Below, in pieces: positions 48,481 through 63,200 of a stretch of DNA of 64,000 bases (the stretch's first letter is position 1; each line of letters opens with the position of its first letter). Source of the DNA: Auanema rhodensis. Its lineage: Eukaryota > Nematoda > Chromadorea > Rhabditida > Rhabditidae. Below the pieces are notes generated by a model. It made no database searches. It saw nothing but the letters and a program-made list of their open reading frames with translations, and had not been told where the DNA came from. The stretch lies in assembly GCA_964057225.1 (NCBI GenBank), contig OZ059895.1, positions 6,014,001 through 6,078,000 of the forward strand, in the 5' to 3' direction. Position numbers and translations under genes: made by a program.

Positions 48481-49874
48481 ACTGAATAAGTCACATCAAT
48501 AAATCAATTGACAAGTTTATCCAGATAATTTGAGAGTACAATCAATTATATCAGAAGAGAAAGCTTGAAACACGACGCAAGCATGAACCGTCACGATTCA
48601 AAATTTTTTTCGAAAATGACGTCATATGTTTGCGCGCGAGTTCAAAAAAGAAATACATTCGTGTCGAGACCAATATGATTTAGACCTTGAATTAATTTCC
48701 TTGCATAATTTATAAAAAAATATATATTGTTCCATAAATCTATAAAGCTTAAAAGATGATAAGCTTGTTAATGAGGTGAAACATGAGCAGTATTTTTTTT
48801 TATAAACAAACATCAAAGATTAAAGAAAAACTGTAACTGGGGGTAACAGTCGACAATGAAACATTAGATATTTAATTAATAACAGTTCTAATTTTCAATC
48901 AATGGAGCACACGTTCACCCATTTAGTTATTTATACTTATGTTTTCATTTTATCACACGATTTGGACCACTCAGAGAGCGCAAAGAACTATTGTTTAGCA
49001 ACTATATTATAAGACATATGTCAGAACGTTGTAATAAGTAGAAATAATTGTCAAATTATTTGGGGATTGGTTCGAGGAGTCTAGAGGGGCCTGCATAAAA
49101 ACTTGCACATCAACTTGTACTTCACAGCAACTTATTCATTTTTATTCTACTACAATAGTTCAACTTTATGCAGTGTGATTTTCGCACTTATTCACTCTTC
49201 TAAAGGCAGGTCAGAGGCAAAGATCTTGTCTTAGTTATAAAACACAGTGTTGCGGCCAGTGTGGCTGGGTTGTCGTCACCGTCATCACCATCAGTTTCCC
49301 TCCCCATCTTGCTGTTTCTTTCGTTTCATCACGATAGCATCTACAGTCATGGAAGGCGAGTCAACAGACGATTGTGGCCTTGCTTGGATCACCTTTCTAC
49401 ACATCTTATAATCTGTTCACTCATAAAACAGTCACTTACTTCCCATCTCTTGTCAACACCACCTTTTTAAGGCCACAAGTAACATCATATGGCTCACCAC
49501 ATTGTCTTGCGGTTTCCTTGATTCAAGTTTACTATTTACTACTCTCACAACCCACCTCACAATGTGCCAATCCTTCAACCAGCTGCTCCAATCATTTGAG
49601 CTTCAGCACCACTTCCACCCACATTAAGTTCCTCTGTGCAATTACGCTGGTGCAGTGTGTACGTGAACACCCCCTTATCAACGTTGATAAAAATTATTCC
49701 ACCAATATTTAAACACAAACAAATTTGATAATATTATACGTACATTACTAAAAATTAATTTTAATAGAGTTTTGCGCTTTTTCTTCATGTTTGTTTCTTC
49801 GATTTGTCACGTGAACTTCTATTCTCAGTTTTGCAGTTCCCTTTTTGATGTTCAGAAGGAACGATTGATCCCAC
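48481..49874. other. 1.4 kb region between divergent RBBP6 and Runt genes
   Basis: It presumably holds both promoters. Frames at 49261-49470 and 49374-49712 overlap each other, lack any motif and are not supported. No RNA gene is seen. Confidence 0.5.
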
Positions 49875-51025
<1,151 letters not shown>

Positions 51026-51567
51026 AATTAATTCGATCATAATAATATATAATTGTAACATAATGTATAGTATTCAAAATAGAATATAGAAATAAACTGA
51101 TAGATTATAAAATTTAACAATCAACCAAGGTTTATGTTACAAACATGCCAGATATGTTTCAAGACAACATGATCAATTAAACAAGAACAGGGTACTTGCA
51201 GAAAACTAAAACAGTAAGAAAATTATATTCACAACAAATCTGCCAATCAGAAATTTAAAAAACAAAACAGTAAGATAAAATTTCAAAAGCGAGCAGCAAC
51301 AAATAAAAAAAAAACTTACAAGAAGCCTAAAATCAAATAAAAACACAAAGTAGTTCAACCTAGTACTGTCAACAATTCCACAACAACATTAAAACCGGAG
51401 TGACAAATTCAACATGAACAATACCGGCATCATTTATACCGTTTTTAAAAAACAAAAGTTCAAAACTTTGCTGTAATTGCTTAAGTAAATATGAAAACAG
51501 GAGCTAAAATTTGAGTAATTAAGTATAGTTTGATTATAAAAGTGCCAAATATGAAAACACAAACTAT
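51026..51567. other. convergent 3' region of the Runt and CPEB genes
   Basis: A 542-base A-rich gap that probably holds both 3' UTRs. No gene is seen. Confidence 0.5.
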
Positions 51568-53843
51568 CTAGTAAAATCTAAGGGCATGCTGATTACCATT
51601 TAAACAGTGACCAGCTCCAAAATGTTGAGAACTTGAATTGCCTCTAGAAACAATATTCAAATTCTATAAAGCGTTCTATCGAGTTTACCTATTATGTGAA
51701 TATTTCTGAGAGTAAGAATTACGGGATTGGAAAGGAAGACTTCTAAAATTTTGGGCAATATAGCTGAATTTTGCATTCGACTTTGATTTTCAGAAAACAA
51801 CTTACCGGGGCTGGCTTGAATAATATTCTTCTTCTAAAATGGTAGGGATACGAGGAGCATTTCTCATCAACGGACGATGTAGATCAAACCCGGACCCGCG
51901 AGCGTGACGAGACTGAACGTGGCGTGACTAAGGATACAAAACACGTTCCCAAATTAAAAAGGAATAACATACCTGCCAACAAGAATGGCAGAAATAACGG
52001 AAACAAGCACGATCTCGACAAAAATATGGTCCTGGAACTCTGTTGCACATCATGCAAGGAGCATCTTCCAAGAAAGGGTCGATTTGAACCTTTTTTCCTG
52101 GAAATAATATAAACATTAACGAAAAAACGAGTCTTCAAAAATGTTTTTTTCAATAATAACAAAAAGCCAAGTATGCAAGTTTACATACCAAATTTACTAG
52201 TTTTGATTTCCAGGAAAGCAGATTCAATAGCTCGGAAGTATGAAGAATGTGAACGGAAAGTAACTCGACCACTACCTGAATTGAATACAACAAATGTTGA
52301 CATCAAAAACAAGAAAATGTCACCTATGGGATATTTATACTTATCTGTATCAATTCCAACAAAAACAACGTTTCCATACAGTTCTTCCATAATTGAATAC
52401 AAAACGTTAGCTGTAATCATTCCATGAAGCGCACCAACAAATACCTAGATAGCGTTAAGTTATTATAACAGCATTTTAGCTAATCTTACGGTTTTCTTAG
52501 CATCCAAACGACAACCAGGATCAGCAACATAAGAGGCATCGGAAACAACCCATGGAATAATTTGGACCTAAAAATCAGACAGACAATAAGACGTTGTTAT
52601 CAGAAGGGTACCTGACGAATTTCAGTTGTTTGGTTTCTTCGAGCTCTAAGTTTGAAATACCATTCGCCAGCTGACCCAAACTCCTGAAAATATAGATTAT
52701 TATACGGTTTCAAGATATCAGAAACCTGAGAGCAATCTTTCAACAGAGATTTCACAGAAGTTTCATATTCAAAGATCATATAAACGTATCCAGTAGCCTG
52801 AAAAAAAGCACGAATCTTAAAATTGTAAGAAATTAAAACTAGCCTTTCCTCGTGGAGAATCTCTCATCTGCGAACGAGAATATCTGGGTTCTTTACCAGG
52901 CCATTCTACATGACAGGCTCCATAAACACTAAAGGCTTCCATGAGGGCGTCCTCAGTGATATCCCATGGAACTGAAGTTTCAGAAACTAATTACAGTAAT
53001 TCATAATCTAATATTCACCTCCACCAACAAATATTTTGCATGAAAAAAGTGGATGACTATAGTTTCTAGGAGGAAGTTCGCCATTCCAAATGTAGGCAGT
53101 CCTCTGAGGTCTTCTACTAATTGTGTTCACGTGCCCAGCTGCTTCTCCTGTCATTGAAGGAGAAGTAACAACCTATAATGCAAACAAATGAAAGGTATTT
53201 GAAAAATCTATATCTTACCGACTCATCTGAAGATGTGTCATGTCTGTAAGTTGGTGCACTTGGTTTCACGGGTTCGGGTGGATAATTCTATAAATTCACA
53301 GCTTTCAATGAAATTACGAAAAAAATAAACCACTAATTGCATAAAAATGTACTGTCTTTGTTCCTTAGTCCATTTGGAACAATCACTAGGCAAACTACCA
53401 ACGAACATGGATTCATGGTCAATGTTAGGCAAATTCATTTGATTTTGCTGTCGATTCTAAAAATATAGATTCAATGGTTTTAAAATACAGTGTTCTACCG
53501 GAGGAGTAACGCTCAACTCTTCTAGTGATTGAACTACATCACAATCTTTACAATGATTCATGGATTCCGCTCTCGGCATAGCAGCACTGTCTTCTAAACC
53601 AAAAATTCTAGAGTGAATAGCTGGAAATTTATATACTACCAGATATCTTTTCTAGCGACTGATCAGGAGAGTTGCTATTGATCTCTTCAGGGTCACAATC
53701 GAATGCCTCCAACTTGCTTTCTTGCTCGTCATGAAAGCATGTCGATATTTAGTTATTAAACAAAGTATGCTTACCGAATAACTGTTGGAATTATTCAAAA
53801 CACTCTCCGGAGCGGACAATAAATAATTACAATTTTGATCCAT
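51568..53843 (-). CDS. CPEB cytoplasmic polyadenylation element-binding protein
   Basis: CPEB proteins bind U-rich 3' UTR elements and control poly(A) length and translation of maternal or synaptic mRNAs. The start at 53843 gives [18 protein letters not shown]. The N-terminal part is hydrophilic and acidic. RRM1 starts [20 protein letters not shown] and includes CHVEWPGKE (about 52890-53040), the CPEB1-type signature. RRM2 starts [20 protein letters not shown] and includes [19 protein letters not shown]. The C-terminal zinc-binding ZZ region has [19 protein letters not shown] and [11 protein letters not shown] (51930-52060). The last exons add a Ser/Gln-rich tail, with the stop at 51568. It is closer to CPEB1 and C. 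elegans CPB-1/CPB-3 than to CPEB2-4; which member is not certain. The stop of the TOR gene lies 442 bases upstream on the same strand. Confidence 0.93.
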
Positions 53844-54285
53844 GATTACAATATTTTATTACAGAATTTCGTAATCTGTAAATTACAATAATAATAACAA
53901 ACAATGAGATATATTTCTTTAGTCACCTCCTGTACGATAAAATGCTATTTTAACTATTACTAAAACCTAACGATGTATCAACTGAAATATTCGGAAAATA
54001 TTTGAATAGATAAATATAAATTAAGCTTAATTAAGAAAAACATATTGTCCATTTATAAATCAATACTTTTCAGAAAAAGTAGGATTTCATCCAATTAGGA
54101 CCTTTTTAAAGACCTTAATGGTCCTTGAACTTAACCGAAATTACCTGTTTAAATTTTAAACATATCTACATGGAGCTGAGTATCGATGCGACATTGGAGG
54201 AGAGAGATTTAATATTTTATTTTAAAAAATTTGTACACGCAATAAAATTGTTTTAATGGCTATATCATGAAGAGACTAGGTCATT
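53844..54285 (-). other. gap between TOR and CPEB genes
   Basis: 442 AT-rich bases. An acceptor-like GTAATTTACAG on the minus strand (about 53878) lies some 35 bases before the CPEB ATG. No gene is seen. Confidence 0.5.
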
Positions 54286-57200
54286 TTACCAGAACGGGCA
54301 CCATCCTATATAGGCTTGGCATAAATTTTCTGCAAGTGTAGCTTGTTCTATAAGTTCATCTATTTGATGTTTCACTGAAATCTCTAAAGGATCCGAAATA
54401 TAACGGCCAGCTGGAAGTGGGTGAACTCAAGACAAAAAATGTGGCTCTAAAATACCTGACAACTTTTCGTTAATTTTTTTCATAACCTCTTCCGAGACGA
54501 TTCTAGGTGCTTCTCTTTGAGCAATTGCAGTTTTCTTTCCATATTCCTTCTGTTGTCCGGGATCCTTTTTCGTTCCTATAATCCCGTAATTTTATTCAGA
54601 AAGCCTATTTAACACTACCGTCCAAAAGACGCCAATTAATCACAGGATCATAAACAAAAGCTTCCAATACAGCTAGTAAACTTTCCTGAAAATAAAGTTT
54701 TCTTAATAGTAGTAGCAGAACTCACCTTATTTGATCTCAAAAGCGATAAAACTTGCTCACAGGTAAATCTGTAAATGCCATCAATTCCTGTGACTTCCAT
54801 AGCCTAAATACGGAGAGTGAGAGTTGTTTTTTTTATTTGAATATTACGTTGATCAGCATTCGAGTTAACCTGAACGGAACACGCTCGGGGAATTTTTCTC
54901 GAGTCATAGCTACATCGAAACAATCACCAAAATCAATGTGAACTATTTTTCCAGTCAGACGATCCAGCATCAAATTCGAAGGATGTCTGTAGCATTTTTT
55001 ACTACCTTGTACACTTAAATGGGATGCATACCGATCTCCCAATCCGAGAATATAACCAACCATTGACATACAAGCGACAGAGCGTGTGTAATTTGTGCGA
55101 CGATCAAACCATACTTCGGAGCTAAACATTAAAATACAAAGTCTATAGTTTTAGATCGTAATACCTAGGACTTTTCAGCCAAAGAATCTTACGCAAATCG
55201 TCTCCAGGGTTATGATTCAGAGCACTTTGAAAAACTTGCATCTTAAACACAAAATAAGGCAGATATATATTTGCAATATACCTTTTGCATGATTGTTAAC
55301 TGATCAGTATCCGGAGCAAACTGTTGCATCAATTTATGTTCTTGTGAAAGCGAATGTTTCTTTTTCTCTCTATAATCTTTAATCATGGAGTGCAGTGTAT
55401 CACAATTTGGAATCCATCCTATCAGACCGGAATTTTGGCTAAGTGCGGTAATGGAGTATCTCTGGAAAATTTCATTTCTGATGCTAATGTATTGTAGGTT
55501 TGAAACTTCAATGGTTAAATTTCGTCTACACGTTTCCGCATTATTTACAAGTAGAGTATTTACTAATCCAAACAATTGCATGACTCGTTCATCTTGTCTG
55601 GGATCTTCATGACCCTTTAACAAGAAGGTATATTCCAAACCATTACTTCCTGAACAAATGTAAATCTATTGAAAATTTTCATTAATTTTATCAACCTCGC
55701 ATAGTCATTTTCCTAGGTCTTTGTTTACTGCTTATAATACTAAGATGTGTTCCAACAGAAGATATTTTTATAACAGGTGAATTAGGATCATAAGTTCCAG
55801 GTACTGCTAATTCTAGATTCTAAAAAACATTCATTTGAAAGCCTGCCAATGAAAACTAAAAGTAACCTTAGATCTCATTAGCTGAGGACTAACATAATTC
55901 AAATCTAATGAACTTAATTGCCGAATTTGTCCAGCAATGCGTTTAAAGATCTAAAAAATTTCTGATTTTTTGTAAATAGCAGCCATCTGTAACCTGGCAG
56001 TAAATCTCCCAGGCTTGAGAAAGTTCTTTCTGGTTCTCATTTTTTTCATAAGCTAAACAGAATTTAAAGGCATCTGTGAGATCAGCGTAGTAAGTCTATA
56101 ACAAATATACTAAAAATTAAAGTTTAGCCATATAACAACTTGATTGAACGACTGTTCCTTTAATGTACTGGAACCAGCATCAATCATGTCATGCATTGGC
56201 CTAAGGATTTCCATCATAGCTTTGAAATCCTTTTCCTGAATAAACAAAATAACAATATCTCGGAAAACCCAAGAACCTGGAAGTACAATCTACTGGCATC
56301 ATCTAAAGCATCATGCCATTGCTCATGCCACAAAATTGCACATCGAACTAATTCTTCCGAAACCAATCTAGCCTAAATTGCGAAAGCCTTAATTTTTGAT
56401 AATTGACAAAAAAATGCCTCATCAACTAAGCGGCTATGTATTTCGCCCATCATATGTAACATCTCTTTGGCATTAGCTGCACGATTTTGATTGGTTGACT
56501 TCGAAGCAACAGTAAGTGCATAAACGAGAGCCTTAAAAATAATTTGCATATGAAACACTCAGACGGGAAATTAATATTGAAAATATATTCACAACGAACT
56601 TACTTGAGGTCTGGTTTTCGAAACCTCATGGATAACTTGCTTGATCAGTACTGCCATTTTGTGAGTGGAATCCAGACGTGCCATAAGTTGAGGAACAACC
56701 TTCAATAGAATGACATTAATGGGAATTTAAAAAAATATTACTTCAAGCCATGTTTCCACAGGAAGTCCTTTAATACTTTCTCGAAGTTGAGTGTATACGC
56801 TATCATCTTCGCCATAGTCGAACCATAGTTGGAGCAAGCGAAGGGTGTCCTCTAATCGAGAACCAGGAGCAAGCATAAGAGCTTTAGCGAAACAGTGAAC
56901 GGCGTTCTTAGCATGGTACAGGCAAGGTTTAACCTACAAGATTAAAACAATTAAATAATTTAGATAATATTGAATTAACCGGAACAACAGGCTGTATTGG
57001 ACTCAAGGATCGGTGGTCCATATACATCGTTCCAGGAATAGGAATGTCTGAATATATACAATAACAATTTAATTATTCACAGCAAACCATTCAAATCAGC
57101 TGACAAGGGTTGTGGTACCATGATTGATTGATGCATGCTTTCGGGAGTTCGATTATAAGAGAATTTTTGAACTAACACTTTTTCTCTGTTCATAGCATGA

Positions 57201-60200
57201 AGATGTGCACATGCTAGCTTATGCCACGCCTACAGTCAACTTAAAAAAAAGAAAAAGATTGTTTTAAATACCTTATGCCATTTCTGATCATACTCTGTTG
57301 CTTTTGTATAACAAGCAATTACTTTTTTGGATACTTCCAATTCGGCCGGCGACATTAACGATGCAGGCTAGACCATAATATTTTTTATTAAAAAGCCTAA
57401 TATGGAACATACTTCATCCATCGTTGATTTACTCATAGCTTTCATAGTACCATGATGACTCTTATCATATTCCGGAACTATAGAACTTCTTCCAACACTC
57501 TAGATTGGAAAAATCATAAAAATTTTGAATTAGCGAAATTACTCTATTCTTTTCATCTTCAATAGATAATGCTTCTGTCCATTGTGCCAGTTTCAAAAAT
57601 GCTTTTGCACAAAGTCTAGAAGCTTCAGATGTATGATAAATAAGAGGTTTGTCTAGTTGTTTCACAAGTGTGTCTAAGGTGTTAACTGCACATTGCTTAG
57701 CATTATCGATCCATAATTGCTTACAGTAAGCTAAGACCTATAAAAGAAGGATTACAGTAACGTTATTAAGTCCAAGTACTAGCCAGTTGAGGCTTGTCAC
57801 TGGGAATGGTTGCTTTTTCCATTGGTGTGTCAGGGGATATGTTCAATAAATCCCTTAAAACTCCTCGACACATAGATAATTTTCCTTGTTGACGGCAAAG
57901 CGAAGCAAATTTTACACGTAGTGGATGCATCTCTTGAGGAGAGAGCACGAGCGAACTTAAAAAAGTTTAACTCAGAAAATAATTATTTCTCTGAGACATA
58001 CCGTAGCATCAAGAGACGTTGCCAATGTTCAATATTTTGGCTGCAACCTTGAAGACGTCGACTCCACAGCAAAGCAATTCGTGGTCTTCGTTCAGGACGA
58101 AGCTAAAGTTGATGTTTAAAATTATATTATATCTGTGACCTACTTTATATTCGATAGCTTCCTCCAATTCTGCTAATTGCTGCACTTGAATCATAGCGCC
58201 GTAAGCTCTTTCATAACTTTCACTAGCCATTGCTGTCAGCTCACTGTCATACATATCCCGAACCTGAAATAGAGTGTAATATATATTAGTAGAGCATCAA
58301 ACAAACTTTATTGATATAATTAGTAGCTTGGATATAATCCTCATTGCGAACTGCCAGAACAGCTCGTAATAATGCTCCATCTTGACTATTTTCGTTGATT
58401 TGTTGAACATATTTACTCATTTCATCCCAGTTACCTGAACAAGAAATAAATGAGATTTTTTAAACTATAGCAGCTTCTATTTACCAACTGCCCAAGCACC
58501 GCGAGAAGCAATAACAGTTACTTTCTGATCTTTCCCGACCATGGTTCTAGCTCTTTTGTTTAATTCTGACCAACTGCAATGATTATATTTTAAAAACCGA
58601 AAAATTACAGTTATGCCTTACTTTCCTAAAGCCTCCAGGCATCTTAATTCATGAGCTGTAATTTCTTCATAATTTCGGCGATATTCAGCAATATGAGCTT
58701 CGCTATCAGGATACTTATTTTCACTCAAAATAGCAATATTCTTCTCATATGTGTGCCTATCTTTCTATAAATAAAAAAAATTTTAAAAAAAAGTTTTATT
58801 CAAATACCTCATAAGATTCTAGAGCTTTTTCCCATTCATTAAGTTTTTCATACCATCTACCTTGCATCTAAAATATTTTCAGGAGTGATGAAGTTCAAAT
58901 AAAAAAGTATTCAGCATACGGGAATCTCAATTCTTCTATACTCGGCATAGCGAACAACTCCAGCTGCCTCTTCGTGGACATTCAATTTATTTGCAAAGCT
59001 AAAGAAAAAAATATTAAATGCTTAAATGTTATACTCAGTACGTGATCAAAGACTGGCAATCTTCAGAATGCAGATTATTCTCTCGTTTGCTGTCAAGAAT
59101 TTCATTTTCCGTGTATCGTAGGCCTTTAGCATAAGCCTTAGTTTCTTCTGCACTTCTTCTTAACGTTTGATATCCAATGGGTAATGGTCCCTGCAAAGCA
59201 ATATAGTACGGATTAAAATAGTGAATGATGTGTACCTTCTCAGAATGATCCATAAACTCAGCTAGGTTCAAAATTGTCTGAATTACATCAGGGTGATCAC
59301 TGTGTCGAAGAGCATAGCTGAGTGCATTTGTTACGGCGTCTTGATCTGGCTGTTTCAATTCAGTCCACACAGACATGAAGGCTGCATTGAAAATATTTCT
59401 GAAACATAGTTTCTAAGAGTTTTTGTACACAACACTTACTTAGCCAAGTGAGGATAGATATCACTAACTGATGCTGCCGCTCGAATAGCAGCAGAACTGC
59501 CTGATTTAATAAATGCTAATCGAAGCTTAATAAGCCATTGAGACCAGTCTTCTTTTGAGCTAAGATCATCAACACGCCATGCTTCTGATACTACTTCAGC
59601 ATTCAGCCGTTGCTTATTGACAGCTTGACTATACATTTGAGCATTTGTTGGTTGCCCTTTCCGAAGACGATAATCTGGCTAAAAAATGATACAACTGTGA
59701 AATCGGATCACATTAAAAATCGGAACCTCAGCCACTGCTTTCGTGCCATCACCTCGCTTTGGACGTTGGTTATCCGGAGATGACATAACCGTTTGATAAC
59801 ACTCTAGAAGTATATAGTGAAAACAATTGTTTCTATGTGTTAAAAAACAAACCTATATATTGATTATAAAAATTGCTATTCAATAAGCCATGCTTTCTCA
59901 ATTTATGATCAACAAATCGTTTAAAGACTTCGAAATTTTTCCACATCTGAATAAATTGAAAGCTTATATTATTATTAACTTAATTTACCTGTAGAATAAC
60001 AGCTTTAATCAAATCTAAAAGAAGGTTTTCTAATTGTTGATTTTTGAAAAGATTCATTTCAAAGCACTTGAACCACGTTTGCATCAAACGTGGAGCAAAA
60101 TCGGAAACATCACTACGTTCAATTATATATAACACAGTCTCTGAAAAGATTATACAACTTAACTTTTAAAAAAAGAGAATAATACCTAATGCTAATTTTT

Positions 60201-63200
60201 TAACAGTTAACGGAACAGCAGCTTCTTCAATAATGGAAAGAACAGGAGGTAGAACAAGTTGTAAATGAGGTGTCAAACAATCAGATAATGATTTTACACA
60301 AGCAAGAACCTAAATTGAAAATATAACTATCAAAGAAACCTGGAACATACTTGAGATGTAATTTTTCTTTCGGAATCACGATCAGCTTGAAGAACTTGTA
60401 ATAAATAAGGAATGAGCTGGGCAACATGAGGTGAGAATTCAGATTCTAAAGCAGTACCAATCTGCTCTAATACACTAACTATAGTAATTTTTATGGTACT
60501 GTTTTCAGACCAGGCTTCCTAAATTGCAAGAATAATTAATTTGTATACTGAAAGCTTTAACTCACCGCAATCAATGCAAAAAGTGCTGGTATATAAGGCT
60601 TCGCATGATTTTTAATTATTCCAACAAGACTGGCCAATTGCCGCAAGAAAAATTCTCTTTGTGAAGGCCTATCTTTGCAATTCCTTGTTACTTCAATCAG
60701 ACGAGGAACAACCTAAATTTCCAGAAAATATATTTATAAAAATAGTGTTACTGAATGACCTGTTGAACATATTGAGGATATGTATCACCCAAGCTTCTGA
60801 AAATTGTCAACAACGCTTGAGCAATTTCTTGATAGTGCTGAATAAGTGCTTTGTCTTGGACCTGAAACCAGCACTAAGCAAAAACGTAAGAACAATATTT
60901 TACCATGATCATCAAGTTAGCAATAGTAATTGCTGGATAAAACTCTTCTAATGTGCATTTCTCATAGTTGAACCATTGGATAATATCTAATTATGATAAT
61001 ATATATGAAACTAAGAGTAATGATGAAAGTAAAACCTTGTCTCGGATCAGTAGAGTCGTGATTACTGCTAGGTTTAGATAAAGCCATGCTAATACGAGTA
61101 GATGACTGAACAGATCCAGTGAAAACCTAGAAACATTTTTCTAGTACACAAAATAAATACAAAACTTACCTTATGAGTGTATGGATCTATGGCTCCTAGG
61201 ATTCCTAAGACTTGAATAGCCTGACGACGCATACTAGAAGACATTTCGGTTTTCAGTAATCGAAGAATATCATCTAAAAGATTAGGATAGTCGCGATATG
61301 GATCAACTACATATGCTGTAGCTCGACACATTCTTCCAATGCACTGTAGTGTTGCCTAAACATTAAGAATAATGAATCAATTAAAAGTAATTTATCAATA
61401 CTTCTCTTCTTTGTAAACTGCTTGATTCAGACACTAATACAGTTAGTTGGCTGAATAGCGGTTCAATACATTTAACTACTTCGGAACCACCAACAACACA
61501 AAGCTCTGAGATAGCATGTAGAACTTGAACCGTAACGTCAACATGCTGAAATGGAAATAATTTGAAAAAGACAAAGTTGGGTGTTTACCTTTTGCTCTAA
61601 TCTCAACTTTGGTAATAATGCTGTAAATAATCCACCTAAATAAGGCCTCATAAACTTTGGATTTTGCCTAGCAATTTGTACTAATAAGCGAGCACTATGC
61701 TGTTCAAGTCTAAAATGCTACTGATCATTTTCAAATAGAAGACTAAGAAAATACCTTGACTGTCCACTATTACTTAGCTGATCTAAAGTTTCCAGAAGAA
61801 CACGACGAAGACGTGGGAGCACCAAAGCAGGATTAATTTCAGATAATCGGCCGACTAGGCTGACTGCTGCTTCCTGCATATCAAGCTTCTCGTCATGCAA
61901 GCTCATAAAAAGAAGTTCGAGCATTTTTGGCTGAGCAAGATGTGATAAAAACTGATTGTCAGCTTCCACAAAACATTTAAATACGCATAGTCTAACGACA
62001 AGCTCTTAAAATAAGTATTTGATTTTATAATAGATTCATGTCTAACTTTGATCCATAACTCCGACACTAACTAAGCACTTTAAAACTCCATGAATAAGTT
62101 CGAGAACCCATTGTCGATGTTCTCGGTGGACACTGGTGAAAACTTGAATGAACGGACGAAGAATGTTGGTACAGCAGCGAACAGCGGCTAATCTAACAGG
62201 AACAGAATCCGCCAAAAGATAACCCTACAGACAATATTTCATAAAAATATATTTCTTAATAAAAACCTCAGCTATATATTGCATACACATTTGTAAGGAG
62301 TGCCGTTGGAACTTAAAACTACCAAATGTTTCTAAAGCCAACACTTTATCGTTTTCATCTTTGCCAGGCTGAAAAATAGGAACTAAGATAATCTAAGGCA
62401 GTTAGTATTGTAATACCTCAACAGTGATCACTGTCGACGGTAAAATTGGTTTACGGGGAGGATCAATTTTAGCAGGTAATGTTTGTCCTGAACATACTAT
62501 ATATACATACGACATCATATAAATGTTAACCTGTTAAAGTTTTGTATAAAACTTTCATTAAACCATCTTGAACATCAACAATCAATGCTGGAATATTACT
62601 AGTAATTTCGTGAAGAAGTCCAGTTAATCCTTGTGATAAGGGTAATTTAAGTAAATTATCAAGAATAGCTTTAATTTCGTTAGATGCGTCAGCTTTATAG
62701 GCTCGAACATATAACTTGAGGTAGGTAAAGACTTGGACATCGACATATTTTCTGGAACATAACATTTGAAAATTAGAAGTAATTCAGTTACAAACTTTTG
62801 TGACCCGCTATAAATTATATCATGGCATTTGGTTGTGATTTTCTTCGCCTTTGTAGCAAACTTGTCAGGCTGCTGTAGAATGATGAGACCTAATGATATG
62901 AGCGCTTTGGACAAATGACTTCTTTCCCACCTTTAAAAATGCATTATTAAATACATACATGTTGAAAAAAATAATATTACATAGTTTGCATTTGAGTGAA
63001 AAAATGCATTCTCTGTTCAACTAAACAACAATTTTCGAACGCCGATAATCGAGGGAGAAGCTCAAGCAAAACGGACTGCAAGAATTCAGATTCATATATA
63101 TTCAGCAAGGACTTCACAATTTTACCTGGACATGAACATTATTAGATTTTTCTATTCCAGAAATAGCTCGCACGATCTAATAATATTTACAATTACTAAT

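Noticed and set aside
49261-49712. Overlapping frames upstream of the Runt gene
   Set aside because: Two frames overlap each other with low-complexity Ser/Thr/His content and no family match; more likely promoter or 5' UTR sequence.
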